Shown piece by piece: positions 1 through 6,328 of a DNA stretch of 6,457 nucleotides. Source of the DNA: Pseudomonadota bacterium (GTDB lineage Bacteria; Desulfobacterota; Desulfobacteria; Desulfobacterales; RPRI01); assembly GCA_018819005.1 (NCBI GenBank), contig JAHJQU010000169.1, positions 1-6,457 of the forward strand, read 5' to 3'. The notes below the pieces were generated by a model. That model made no database searches. It saw nothing but the letters and a program-made list of their open reading frames with translations, and was not told the DNA's origin. Every line of letters starts with the position of its first letter. Position 1 is the stretch's first letter. Made by a program: the position numbers and the translations under genes.

Positions 1-285
1 ACACTTGGTGAATTATTCACTCTTATCGCGTATGGCCAGCTTATCATTGAAAACTCACTTATGTATAAGATTGACAATGATATTGTTGACCGGATATTTG
101 ACTTTATGATTAGAGACTTCTCCAAATACGCACTTCAGCTTTATTCAAAACCCGGCAGCACCAAAGCACAGATGGAGCTTTGTATGAAAATGATAGATAA
201 GCCCGTGGCAGATGAAGAGCGTTTTAAAAAGGTCTGGGAAAAATATGTCTATCCGTTAAAAGGCGCCTACCAGATGAATGAATAG
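1..285 (+). CDS. Acyl-CoA dehydrogenase, C-terminal fragment (5' end outside window)
   Basis: The reading frame is open from the first base and ends at TAG 283-285, giving 94 residues with no start in view. The ATG at 61 is therefore most likely internal, because the residues before it (TLGELFTLIAYGQLIIENSL) continue the same amphipathic helical character. The fragment is helical and charged, and ends in KGAYQMNE. From memory this resembles the C-terminal helical bundle and tail of a long acyl-CoA dehydrogenase type common in sulfate-reducing Desulfobacterota. No flavin-binding or catalytic Glu motif lies in the visible part, so the assignment rests on the tail and on the context of beta-oxidation genes. 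If correct, the enzyme is FAD-dependent and makes the 2-enoyl-CoA that the downstream hydratase would use. It could alternatively be another helical acyl-CoA-linked protein. Confidence 0.65.
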   Translation, partial: TLGELFTLIAYGQLIIENSLMYKIDNDIVDRIFDFMIRDFSKYALQLYSKPGSTKAQMELCMKMIDKPVADEERFKKVWEKYVYPLKGAYQMNE

Positions 286-388
286 AAAGCCTGAATAACA
301 TCCCGATCCGGTCTTTTGCGTCTTTTCCCCTGGTGCGTCCACGTCCGGCATGGCGAATGCGAGTTGTTCAATGTTTTCAGAAAAAAAC

Positions 389-417
389 TTGACACTGGAA
401 AAGAGCAAGTGTATTTT
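389..417 (+). promoter_or_regulatory. Sigma70-like promoter for the TetR gene
   Basis: A perfect -35 hexamer TTGACA lies at 389-394. It is followed after 17 bp, the ideal spacing, by TATTTT at 412-417, which matches four of six bases of the -10 consensus. It sits in the 208-bp non-coding gap after the acyl-CoA dehydrogenase stop and about 75 bp before the TetR start, so it would give a leader of roughly 70 nt. I see no convincing intrinsic terminator in 286-388, so read-through from upstream is also possible. Confidence 0.55.
392..412. promoter_or_regulatory. Candidate operator dyad overlapping the TetR promoter
   Basis: The arms ACACTGG (392-398) and CAAGTGT (406-412) are inverted copies with one mismatch in seven, separated by 7 bp, giving a 21-bp dyad. 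It begins inside the -35 hexamer, fills the spacer and ends at the first base of the -10. A bound dimer there would block RNA polymerase. TetR-family proteins commonly bind dyads of about this size and repress their own genes. Linking this dyad to the adjacent regulator is inference; a short match of this kind can arise by chance. Confidence 0.35.
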
Positions 418-493
418 ATCCATCAAATGTTGGAAGCGGTGTGTGGGATAAGCATGATGAATATTTAACCGGTCAAGGGTAATATCACGACCA

Positions 494-1123
494 ATGGTTT
501 CAAAACTCGAAAAAGCAAGGCAGGATCCTTCATCCATGAAGGGGAAAATTCTTGCCGCAGCACGCAAAGTCTTCGGCGAATACGGTTATCACGGAACCAC
601 AACCCGGATGATCGCAAAAGCCGTCGGCATCGACATTTCGACCCTTTATTATCACTGGGGAGAGAAAAGAGACCTATATGAATCCGTTATCATGGATCTT
701 AACGAGGAGATCCGGCAGAAGCTTCTTGAAATCGAGAATAAAGTCAAAGGAAAATCCCTTGCCACGCGGCTTGAAATCGCCATAGATGTGATGTGCGATT
801 ATCTTTTTTCAAATCCTGAGGTTTCCAATTTTATCCTCTTTCTTTACTTTGGAAAAACAAGAGGCGATTCAAGCCTAAATTTCAAGGTATCCGAATACAT
901 ATCAAATATTGCAATAGCAATGGGTCTTGCTCTTGATAAAAAATATATACCGGTAAAGGCTAAGGCAAGTGTGATTGCCGTCTGGAATTCTGTCCTGAAT
1001 TTTATTTCAGGGGAGGATTTTTTCAGACCGATGCTTGATATCGACCATGATGAATATATCGTAGTGGTAAAAGATACGCTGAAATTTATACTGATACCGG
1101 CTTTTACACAGAAACAAAGCTGA
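494..1123 (+). CDS. TetR/AcrR-family transcriptional regulator
   Basis: This 209-residue protein has the usual TetR length and architecture. Helix 1 spans about residues 16-30 (KGKILAAARKVFGEYGYHG). The helix-turn-helix is at about 36-56, with TTTRMIAKAVGIDISTLYYHW and then GEKRDLYESVI, which is highly characteristic of the family. Residues from about 70 onward form the all-helical ligand-binding and dimerisation domain, which is not diagnostic for a ligand. The start at 494 has only a weak, distant AAGGG (475-479). An in-frame ATG at 536, preceded by AGGA at 522-525, would give a 195-residue protein that still contains the whole DNA-binding domain. I prefer 494 because it supplies the usual short hydrophilic lead before helix 1. 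Its position between acyl-CoA genes suggests that it senses an acyl-CoA or the pathway substrate; this is inferred from context only. Confidence 0.9.
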   Translation: MVSKLEKARQDPSSMKGKILAAARKVFGEYGYHGTTTRMIAKAVGIDISTLYYHWGEKRDLYESVIMDLNEEIRQKLLEIENKVKGKSLATRLEIAIDVMCDYLFSNPEVSNFILFLYFGKTRGDSSLNFKVSEYISNIAIAMGLALDKKYIPVKAKASVIAVWNSVLNFISGEDFFRPMLDIDHDEYIVVVKDTLKFILIPAFTQKQS

Positions 1124-1142
1124 TGGCTGAGAAAAAATCTAA

Positions 1143-1230
1143 TTTTCACACCAAGACACAAAGTCACGAAGAATGACTATTGAATATATTCTGTTTTTTC
1201 TTTGTGCGCTCTGTGCTCTCTGTGTGAGAA
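1143..1230. repeat. CAC-rich imperfect inverted repeat in the intergenic gap
   Basis: The left arm (about 1143-1173, TTTTCACACCAAGACACAAAG and on through CACGAAGAA) matches the reverse complement of the right arm (about 1198-1230, ending TGTGTGAGAA) with a few mismatches and one-base gaps. The loop of about 24 bases is AT-rich and contains a TATATT (1185-1190) and a run of six T (1194-1199). From memory, CAC/AAAG-rich arms of this kind are a dispersed intergenic repeat in many environmental bacterial genomes. The right arm ends 14 bases before the Shine-Dalgarno of the next gene, so a transcript hairpin here could affect read-through from the TetR gene or translation. It could alternatively be an inert repeat. 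Confidence 0.6.
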
Positions 1231-1244
1231 AGTCTTTTTAATAA

Positions 1245-1251
1245 AAGGAGG
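1245..1251 (+). promoter_or_regulatory. Ribosome binding site fixing the start of the hydratase-SDR-SCP2 gene
   Basis: AAGGAGG is a full Shine-Dalgarno match, four bases before the ATG at 1256. It decides the start. The longer open frame could begin at a TTG at 1202, but that codon lies inside the right arm of the inverted repeat, has no ribosome site, and would add 18 residues absent from hydratase 2 proteins. Confidence 0.85.
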
Positions 1252-1255
1252 ATTT

Positions 1256-3373
1256 ATGGCGCTTAATCTTGAAGCTCTCGGAAAAAAAATCGGTCCGATT
1301 ATCAAGGATTATACATGGAAAGATACTGTGCTTTACGCGCTTGGTGTCGGTGCCGGCTTTTCCGAGCTTGAGTACTGTTATGAAAAAAACCTTAAGGTGA
1401 TTCCAAGTTTCTCAATTGCCGCTATTTTCGAATTCCTGACACACATAGGCATAAATTCAAACCTTAATCTGGCCGGAATTCTGCATGGTGAGCAGGAACT
1501 TATCTTCCACAACCCTATTCCTCCCGAAGGCAGTTTGATCACCGAGGGAAAAATTACCCACTACTATGACAAAGGGAAGGATAAAGGCGCACTCGTTGTA
1601 GGAGAAAGTGACACTTATCATTCAACCGGGAAGAAACTTTTCACGAGTATAATCACTGTTTTTTCCCGTCTTGACGGCGGATTCGGCGGAGAGAATGCTC
1701 CGAAAAAAGAAGTGGTTTTTCCGGACAGAGAACCCGATCTTGTCGTAAGTGCTTCACCTTCACCTGACCAACCCCTCATTTACAGGCTTTCCGGGGATAT
1801 TTTCGATCTTCATGTCAATTCCGAATTTGCAAAAATGGCTGGATTCAAAATGCCTATAATGCACGGGCTCTGCACACACGGATTTGCCTGCCGCGCTCTT
1901 ATTCAAAGCCTTGTTCCCGGAGCTCCCGAAAAAGTTAGAAGACTTGTCTGCAGGTTTACAAAACCTCTTTATCCCGGAACCCCTATAAAGACGCTCATAT
2001 GGAAAACTGAGGAAGGGAAGGCCATATGGAGGGTTGTGAACGCCGAAACAGGAGCCGTGACAATTGACAACGGGATATTCGAATACGGCGATATACCGGA
2101 AGAGAAAATAAGATTCGACGGCCGGGTCGCAATCATAACAGGAGCGGGCGCAGGTCTTGGTAGAACATATGCTCTTGAGCTGGCAAAACGGGGCGCAAGA
2201 ATAGTGGTGAATGATTTAGGAGGCGCCCGTGACGGCGCCGGAAGCGGTTCAGCTGCTGCGGCAGACAAAGTTGTCGATGAAATTAAGGCTCTGGGCGGAG
2301 AAGCCGTCGCGAGCTATGACAGCGTTTCCACTCCTGAAGGGGGTGGAAATATCGTTAAAACAGCAGTCGATGCTTTTGGAACTGTTGATATCCTTATAAA
2401 TAACGCCGGCATACTGAGGGATAAGAGCTTTATCAAGATGGAGCCTGAAAGCTGGAATGCGGTGCTCGATGTTCACCTTAACGGAGCCTACAATGTTTCA
2501 AGGCCGGCTTTTACCGTGATGAAAGATAAAGGCTATGGCCGGATTATTATGACCACATCTGCAGCCGGGCTTTACGGAAATTTCGGACAGACTAATTATT
2601 CATCGGCAAAGATGGGGCTTATAGGGCTTATGAACGCACTGAAGCTGGAAGGGGAGAAATACAACATAAAAATCAATGCGGTTGCTCCGGTTGCGGCATC
2701 GCGGCTCACCGAAGATGTCATGCCTCCCGATTTTCTGGAAAAGGTCAAGCCCGAATTTGTTTCGCCCCTTGTCCTTTTCCTTTGTTCGGAAAAGTGCCCC
2801 GTAAGCGGTAATATCTATAATGCCGGGATGAGCTGCTTTAACCGGGCAGCAGTTGTTACGGGCCCCGGAGCCACGCTTGGCAGCCAGGATAAACCTGAAA
2901 CGCTTGAAGGAATAATTGCCAACCTTGATAAGATCTCATCATTAAAGGGAGGAAAGGAATACGGTCAGCTCAATGACCAGATTGGAGATGTCCTGTCGGC
3001 GTTATCAAAACCTTTGGACAGCAAGGTATCCGCCATCGGAAAGCAGGAGAAAACAGCATCGGTTTCAGCTGTATTTGAAGCTATGCCGGCATCTTTTATA
3101 AAGAGCTCTGCGGCGGGAGTTGATGTGGTATTCCAATATAATATTTCAGGAGACAAAGGCGGAGACTGGTGTTGCGTTATAAAGGACGAAACCTGCACGG
3201 TAAAGGCAGGAAAACATGATAAACCGAACTGTACGCTTAAAATATCGGATTCCGACTTTTTATTGCTCATGGACGGAAGCCTCCCGGCTATGCAGGCTTA
3301 TACATCCGGAAAGCTGAAGATCGAGGGAGATATTATGAAATCTCAGCTCATTGAAAAATTATTTAAACGATAG
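1256..3373 (+). CDS. Multifunctional enzyme: (R)-specific enoyl-CoA hydratase 2 / (3R)-hydroxyacyl-CoA dehydrogenase (SDR) / SCP2 domain
   Basis: This 705-residue soluble protein has three domains, all strongly like human peroxisomal MFE-2 (HSD17B4). Residues 1-283 form a double hot-dog hydratase 2, with WKDTVLYALGVGAG, the LHGEQ segment, YRLSGD-IFD-LH and HGLCTHGF. Catalytic Asp181 and His186 are kept, but the usual Asn-Pro between them is Phe-Asp. Residues 285-542 form an SDR with TGAGAGLG (295-302), Asp320 favouring NAD, NNAG (382-385) and the triad Ser435, Tyr448, Lys452. Residues 605-703 form an SCP2 lipid-carrier domain. Expected reactions are trans-2-enoyl-CoA to (3R)-hydroxyacyl-CoA to 3-ketoacyl-CoA in the cytoplasm. 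The domain order differs from eukaryotic MFE-2, which is SDR, hydratase, SCP2. The next gene starts 53 bp downstream and repeats the SDR-SCP2 tail, so the two are probably one operon. The substrate is unknown; SCP2 hints at a bulky hydrophobic acyl group. Confidence 0.9.
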   Translation: MALNLEALGKKIGPIIKDYTWKDTVLYALGVGAGFSELEYCYEKNLKVIPSFSIAAIFEFLTHIGINSNLNLAGILHGEQELIFHNPIPPEGSLITEGKITHYYDKGKDKGALVVGESDTYHSTGKKLFTSIITVFSRLDGGFGGENAPKKEVVFPDREPDLVVSASPSPDQPLIYRLSGDIFDLHVNSEFAKMAGFKMPIMHGLCTHGFACRALIQSLVPGAPEKVRRLVCRFTKPLYPGTPIKTLIWKTEEGKAIWRVVNAETGAVTIDNGIFEYGDIPEEKIRFDGRVAIITGAGAGLGRTYALELAKRGARIVVNDLGGARDGAGSGSAAAADKVVDEIKALGGEAVASYDSVSTPEGGGNIVKTAVDAFGTVDILINNAGILRDKSFIKMEPESWNAVLDVHLNGAYNVSRPAFTVMKDKGYGRIIMTTSAAGLYGNFGQTNYSSAKMGLIGLMNALKLEGEKYNIKINAVAPVAASRLTEDVMPPDFLEKVKPEFVSPLVLFLCSEKCPVSGNIYNAGMSCFNRAAVVTGPGATLGSQDKPETLEGIIANLDKISSLKGGKEYGQLNDQIGDVLSALSKPLDSKVSAIGKQEKTASVSAVFEAMPASFIKSSAAGVDVVFQYNISGDKGGDWCCVIKDETCTVKAGKHDKPNCTLKISDSDFLLLMDGSLPAMQAYTSGKLKIEGDIMKSQLIEKLFKR

Positions 3374-3413
3374 ATTCCCGGAATATTGAAAATATAAATC
3401 TGAAATAACTATC

Positions 3414-3419
3414 AAGGAG
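3414..3419 (+). promoter_or_regulatory. Ribosome binding site of the HMGCS-like fusion gene
   Basis: AAGGAG lies seven bases before the ATG at 3427, a near-ideal spacing. The 53-bp gap after the preceding stop holds no terminator or evident promoter, supporting translation from a shared transcript. Confidence 0.8.
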
Positions 3420-3426
3420 ACTCAAC

Positions 3427-6156
3427 ATGATTGGTATAACATCTTATGGAGCTTACATTCCACGCCTCAGACTGGACAGGATGTCAATCTTCCAGGCCAT
3501 GGGTTGGTTTGCGCCGGCCATCATGATGGTTGCCCAGGGGCACAGATCGATGTGCAACTGGGACGAAGACTCAATCACAATGGCGGTGGCGGCTTCGAGG
3601 AATTGCCTTTTGGAAAAAGATAAGAAGGAGCTTGACGGCCTTTTTCTGGCCTCAACAACGCTTCCTTTTGCGGACAGGCAGAATGCGGGAATTTTATCTA
3701 CAGCCCTGAATCTTAAAGAGAACATACTGACCTCCGATTTTACATCCTCCCAGAAGGCCGGAACTTCAGCCCTTGTTACCGCCCTTGAAGCCATACGAGG
3801 CGGCGGTATGAAAAATATCCTGGTTACGGCGGCTGACCGCAGGGAGACAAAAACCGCATACTTCTACGAAATGTGGTTCGGGGACGGCGCTGCTTCGGTT
3901 GCGGTGGGAGATAAGGATGTAATTGCCGAATTTAAGGGATCCTACTCGGTATCGTATGATTTTGTAGATCACTACAGGGGTGCCCAGAAAAAATATGATT
4001 ACGTGTGGGAAGAGCGGTGGGCGCGTGATGAAGGATACTCAAAAATCATCCCTGAAGCCGTGAACGGCCTTATGAAAAAAATAGGCATCACGATCGACCA
4101 GGTGGACAAGCTGGTTTTTCCCTGCTTTTTCAAGGCCGAGCACAGCAACATAGCCAAAAAACTGGGTGCCGCCCCCGGCAAGGTGGTTAATACGATGCAT
4201 GAAACATGCGGAGATACCGGCGCGGCCCATGCCCTCCTTATGCTTGTATCAGCTCTTGAAGAAGCTAAACCGAAAGATCGCATTCTGCTGGCGGGTTTTG
4301 GCCAGGGATGCGACGCTCTCTATTTTGAAGTAACTGATAATATAACAAAACTTTCAAAAAGAAGCGGCGTTAAAGAGTCGGATAATAATAAGAAGGTTAT
4401 TGACAACTATCCCAAGTGGCTCAAATTCAGGGATTTACTGCAGACCGAAATGGGGATCAGGGCGGAGGCGCCCTCCCAGACGGCCATGACAGCCCTGTGG
4501 AGAAAGCGAAAGATGCTGCTTGGAATGGTAGGAGGCAAATGCGAAAAATGCGGGACAGCTCAATTCCCGAAAATGGATATATGTGTCAACCCGTCATGCG
4601 GAGCACTCAAGAGTCAGGTTGAATACGAATTTGCGGATGTTCCTGCAAAGGTAAAGACCTTTACTGGCGACCTTCTTGCTGTATCTGTTGATCCTCCCCA
4701 TAAATACGGCATGGTCCAGTTTGAAGGCGGCGGAAGATTTATGGCCGATTTTACCGATTGCGAGTTTGAGGAATTGAAAGTCGGGCTTCCGGTCCGGCTG
4801 GTTTTCAGGAGAAGAGGTGAAGACAGGGAGCGCGGTTTTATAAACTATTTCTGGAAGGCAATGCCTGTCCCCGGGGCGGCCGCAGAGATGGAGAAGGTCA
4901 GATATGACGGACGCGTTGCAATTGTGACAGGAGCAGGAGCAGGTCTTGGCAGGGTTTACGCCCTCGAGCTTGCAAAGCGCGGGGCAAAGGTTGTCGTTAA
5001 CGATCTTGGAGGTTCCCGTGACGGATCAGGGACGGGTTCCAGTTCTGCTGCCGACAAAGTTGTAGATGAGATAAAAGCGGCAGGAGGAGAGGCGGTCGCA
5101 AACTATGACAATGTTGCAACACCGGAAGGGGGCGAAAGGATAGTTAAAACAGCTCTGGATGCATTTGGAAGAATAGATATTCTCATAAACAATGCGGGCA
5201 TACTAAGAGACAAGAGCTTCATAAAAATGGAGCCTGATAACTGGAAAGCGGTTATGGATGTTCATTTGTCAGGCGCCTATAATGTTACAAGACCGGCTTT
5301 CAGCGCTATGAAGGAAAACGGATTCGGCAGGATCGTGATGACAACTTCAGCAGCCGGGCTTTACGGAACCTTTGGCCAGACCAATTATTCGGCCGCAAAA
5401 ATGGCGCTTGTAGGTCTCATGAATACGCTCAGGTTGGAAGGGAAAAAATATGACATAAAGGTTAATACGGTAGCTCCTCTTGCCGCATCAAGACTGACTG
5501 AAGATGTCATGCCCCCGGAACTTTTCGAAAAGTCAAAACCGGAGTTTGTCTCTCCAATGGTTCTTTATCTTTGCAGCGAGAAATGCAGAGAATCGGGAGC
5601 CATTTTTAACAGCGGCATGGGTTACTACAACAGGGCTGCAATTATGACAGGGCCGGGGATCAAACTGGGCGAAGCCGGTAACCCTCCAACCCCTGAACAG
5701 ATAAGTGAAAACTGGGATAAGATAAATCTGATGGAAGGGGCTAAAGAAATAGAGGATGCCAATTCCGCAGTTTTTGCGCTTATTGCCCCTCCTGATACGG
5801 ATAAAAAGGAGACCGGCGGCCAGAAAAGCGCTGGACCGGATGTGAAAAGCATTTTCGGAAAAATGACGGAAGCCTTTAATGCTGAAGCAGCAAAGGATGT
5901 GGATGCCGTTTTCCAGTATGTCATTTCAGGTTCGGAAGGAGGCAACTGGTTCGTTACGGTTAAAGATTCAAAATGTGCTGTAACCGAAGGGAAGGCGGAA
6001 AAATCAACCTGCACCCTGATAATTTCCGACGGCGATTTTGTCGAGCTTATTACGGGAAAACTGAATCCGATGCAGGCTTTTACATCAGGCAAGCTTAAGA
6101 TAGAAGGCGACATTATGAAGTCCCAGCTTATCGGTAAGCTGTTTAAATTAAATTAA
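3427..6156 (+). CDS. Four-domain fusion: HMG-CoA-synthase-like / DUF35 Zn-ribbon OB-fold / SDR / SCP2
   Basis: This protein has 909 residues. Residues 1-325 have the HMG-CoA synthase thiolase fold: the start MIGITSYGAYIPRLRLDR is like archaeal synthases, with KAGTSAL near 110-116 and GDRILL-type ending (KDRILLAGFGQG, 284-294). At the expected catalytic positions I read Thr77 for Glu, Gln109 for Cys and Pro232 for His. Residues 326-480 are DUF35: a lead helix, LGMVGGKCEKCG, four zinc-ligand cysteines (372, 375, 386, 391) and an OB-fold. Residues 491-748 are an MFE-2 type SDR with TGAGAGLG (501-508), Asp526, NNAG (588-591), Ser641, Tyr654 and Lys658, all intact. Residues 805-907 are SCP2. DUF35 proteins partner thiolase-fold enzymes in archaeal HMG-CoA synthesis, BbsAB and the Ltp2-ChsH2 steroid aldolase. 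Ordinary HMG-CoA synthesis is unlikely here. A Cys-independent lyase, a decarboxylase or a scaffold role is inference. The SDR should oxidise or reduce a 3-hydroxy/3-ketoacyl-CoA. Confidence 0.88.
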   Translation: MIGITSYGAYIPRLRLDRMSIFQAMGWFAPAIMMVAQGHRSMCNWDEDSITMAVAASRNCLLEKDKKELDGLFLASTTLPFADRQNAGILSTALNLKENILTSDFTSSQKAGTSALVTALEAIRGGGMKNILVTAADRRETKTAYFYEMWFGDGAASVAVGDKDVIAEFKGSYSVSYDFVDHYRGAQKKYDYVWEERWARDEGYSKIIPEAVNGLMKKIGITIDQVDKLVFPCFFKAEHSNIAKKLGAAPGKVVNTMHETCGDTGAAHALLMLVSALEEAKPKDRILLAGFGQGCDALYFEVTDNITKLSKRSGVKESDNNKKVIDNYPKWLKFRDLLQTEMGIRAEAPSQTAMTALWRKRKMLLGMVGGKCEKCGTAQFPKMDICVNPSCGALKSQVEYEFADVPAKVKTFTGDLLAVSVDPPHKYGMVQFEGGGRFMADFTDCEFEELKVGLPVRLVFRRRGEDRERGFINYFWKAMPVPGAAAEMEKVRYDGRVAIVTGAGAGLGRVYALELAKRGAKVVVNDLGGSRDGSGTGSSSAADKVVDEIKAAGGEAVANYDNVATPEGGERIVKTALDAFGRIDILINNAGILRDKSFIKMEPDNWKAVMDVHLSGAYNVTRPAFSAMKENGFGRIVMTTSAAGLYGTFGQTNYSAAKMALVGLMNTLRLEGKKYDIKVNTVAPLAASRLTEDVMPPELFEKSKPEFVSPMVLYLCSEKCRESGAIFNSGMGYYNRAAIMTGPGIKLGEAGNPPTPEQISENWDKINLMEGAKEIEDANSAVFALIAPPDTDKKETGGQKSAGPDVKSIFGKMTEAFNAEAAKDVDAVFQYVISGSEGGNWFVTVKDSKCAVTEGKAEKSTCTLIISDGDFVELITGKLNPMQAFTSGKLKIEGDIMKSQLIGKLFKLN

Positions 6157-6278
6157 TGACTTCGTAAAAAGTCCATCTGCTGTGTTGCGCTGCATCATTC
6201 GTCATTGCAGCGTACAATAAAGCACGCTTCATTCCTCATGATTTGCGCGCCTTGCATATGAAGCTTTTTACAAAGTCA
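6157..6278. repeat. 122-bp imperfect palindrome (MITE-like dispersed repeat)
   Basis: The two ends are near-perfect 15-bp terminal inverted repeats: TGACTTCGTAAAAAG (6157-6171) against CTTTTTACAAAGTCA (6264-6278), with one mismatch. Complementarity continues inward through CAT, TGC, ATCAT and AGCGT blocks with small indels, so almost the whole element can fold into one long hairpin. It has no coding capacity. From memory, GACTTCGTAAAAAGTC-ended palindromes recur between genes in Desulfobacteraceae-like genomes. It begins immediately after the TAA of the preceding gene and provides a second in-frame TGA. In the transcript it could act as a terminator or RNA-stabilising hairpin between the fusion gene and the thiolase. 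No clear target-site duplication is visible. Confidence 0.75.
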
Positions 6279-6314
6279 TCCGGAGTTTTGACTTTTTCGG
6301 ACTATCTTATTAAC

Positions 6315-6319
6315 AGGAG
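6315..6319 (+). promoter_or_regulatory. Ribosome binding site of the thiolase gene
   Basis: AGGAG lies nine bases before the ATG at 6329. It supports this start, and the first residues (ATGIKDKVAIIGMG) give the expected short lead before the thiolase first strand. Confidence 0.75.
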
Positions 6320-6328
6320 AAAGCAGCC

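Noticed and set aside
256..567. Reverse-strand open frame of 103 codons across the gap before the TetR gene
   Set aside because: It overlaps the ends of two better genes, has no recognisable motif, and covers the promoter region; it looks like chance.
1162..1190. Possible promoter in the loop of the CAC-rich repeat
   Set aside because: TATATT is a fair -10, but no -35 hexamer is found at a suitable distance; noted only as a possibility.
1202..1255. TTG start giving an 18-residue extension of the hydratase-SDR-SCP2 protein
   Set aside because: The codon lies in the inverted repeat and has no ribosome site, while ATG 1256 has AAGGAGG just upstream.
4416..4622. Short + strand frame within the DUF35 region
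   Set aside because: It is out of frame with the zinc-ribbon coding sequence, has no domain and no ribosome site.
2108..5670. Duplicated SDR regions as an assembly artefact or recent tandem duplication
   Set aside because: The copies differ at many synonymous and conservative sites throughout, and are joined to different N-terminal domains, so both are real and anciently diverged.
5625..6113. Reverse-strand open frame of 162 codons
   Set aside because: It is the antisense shadow of the SDR/SCP2 region of the fusion gene; the sense strand has clear domains and catalytic motifs.
6288..6313. Possible promoter for the thiolase gene (TTGACT then TATTAA)
   Set aside because: The spacing is only 14 bp and the -10 match is weak, so it is not supportable as a promoter.
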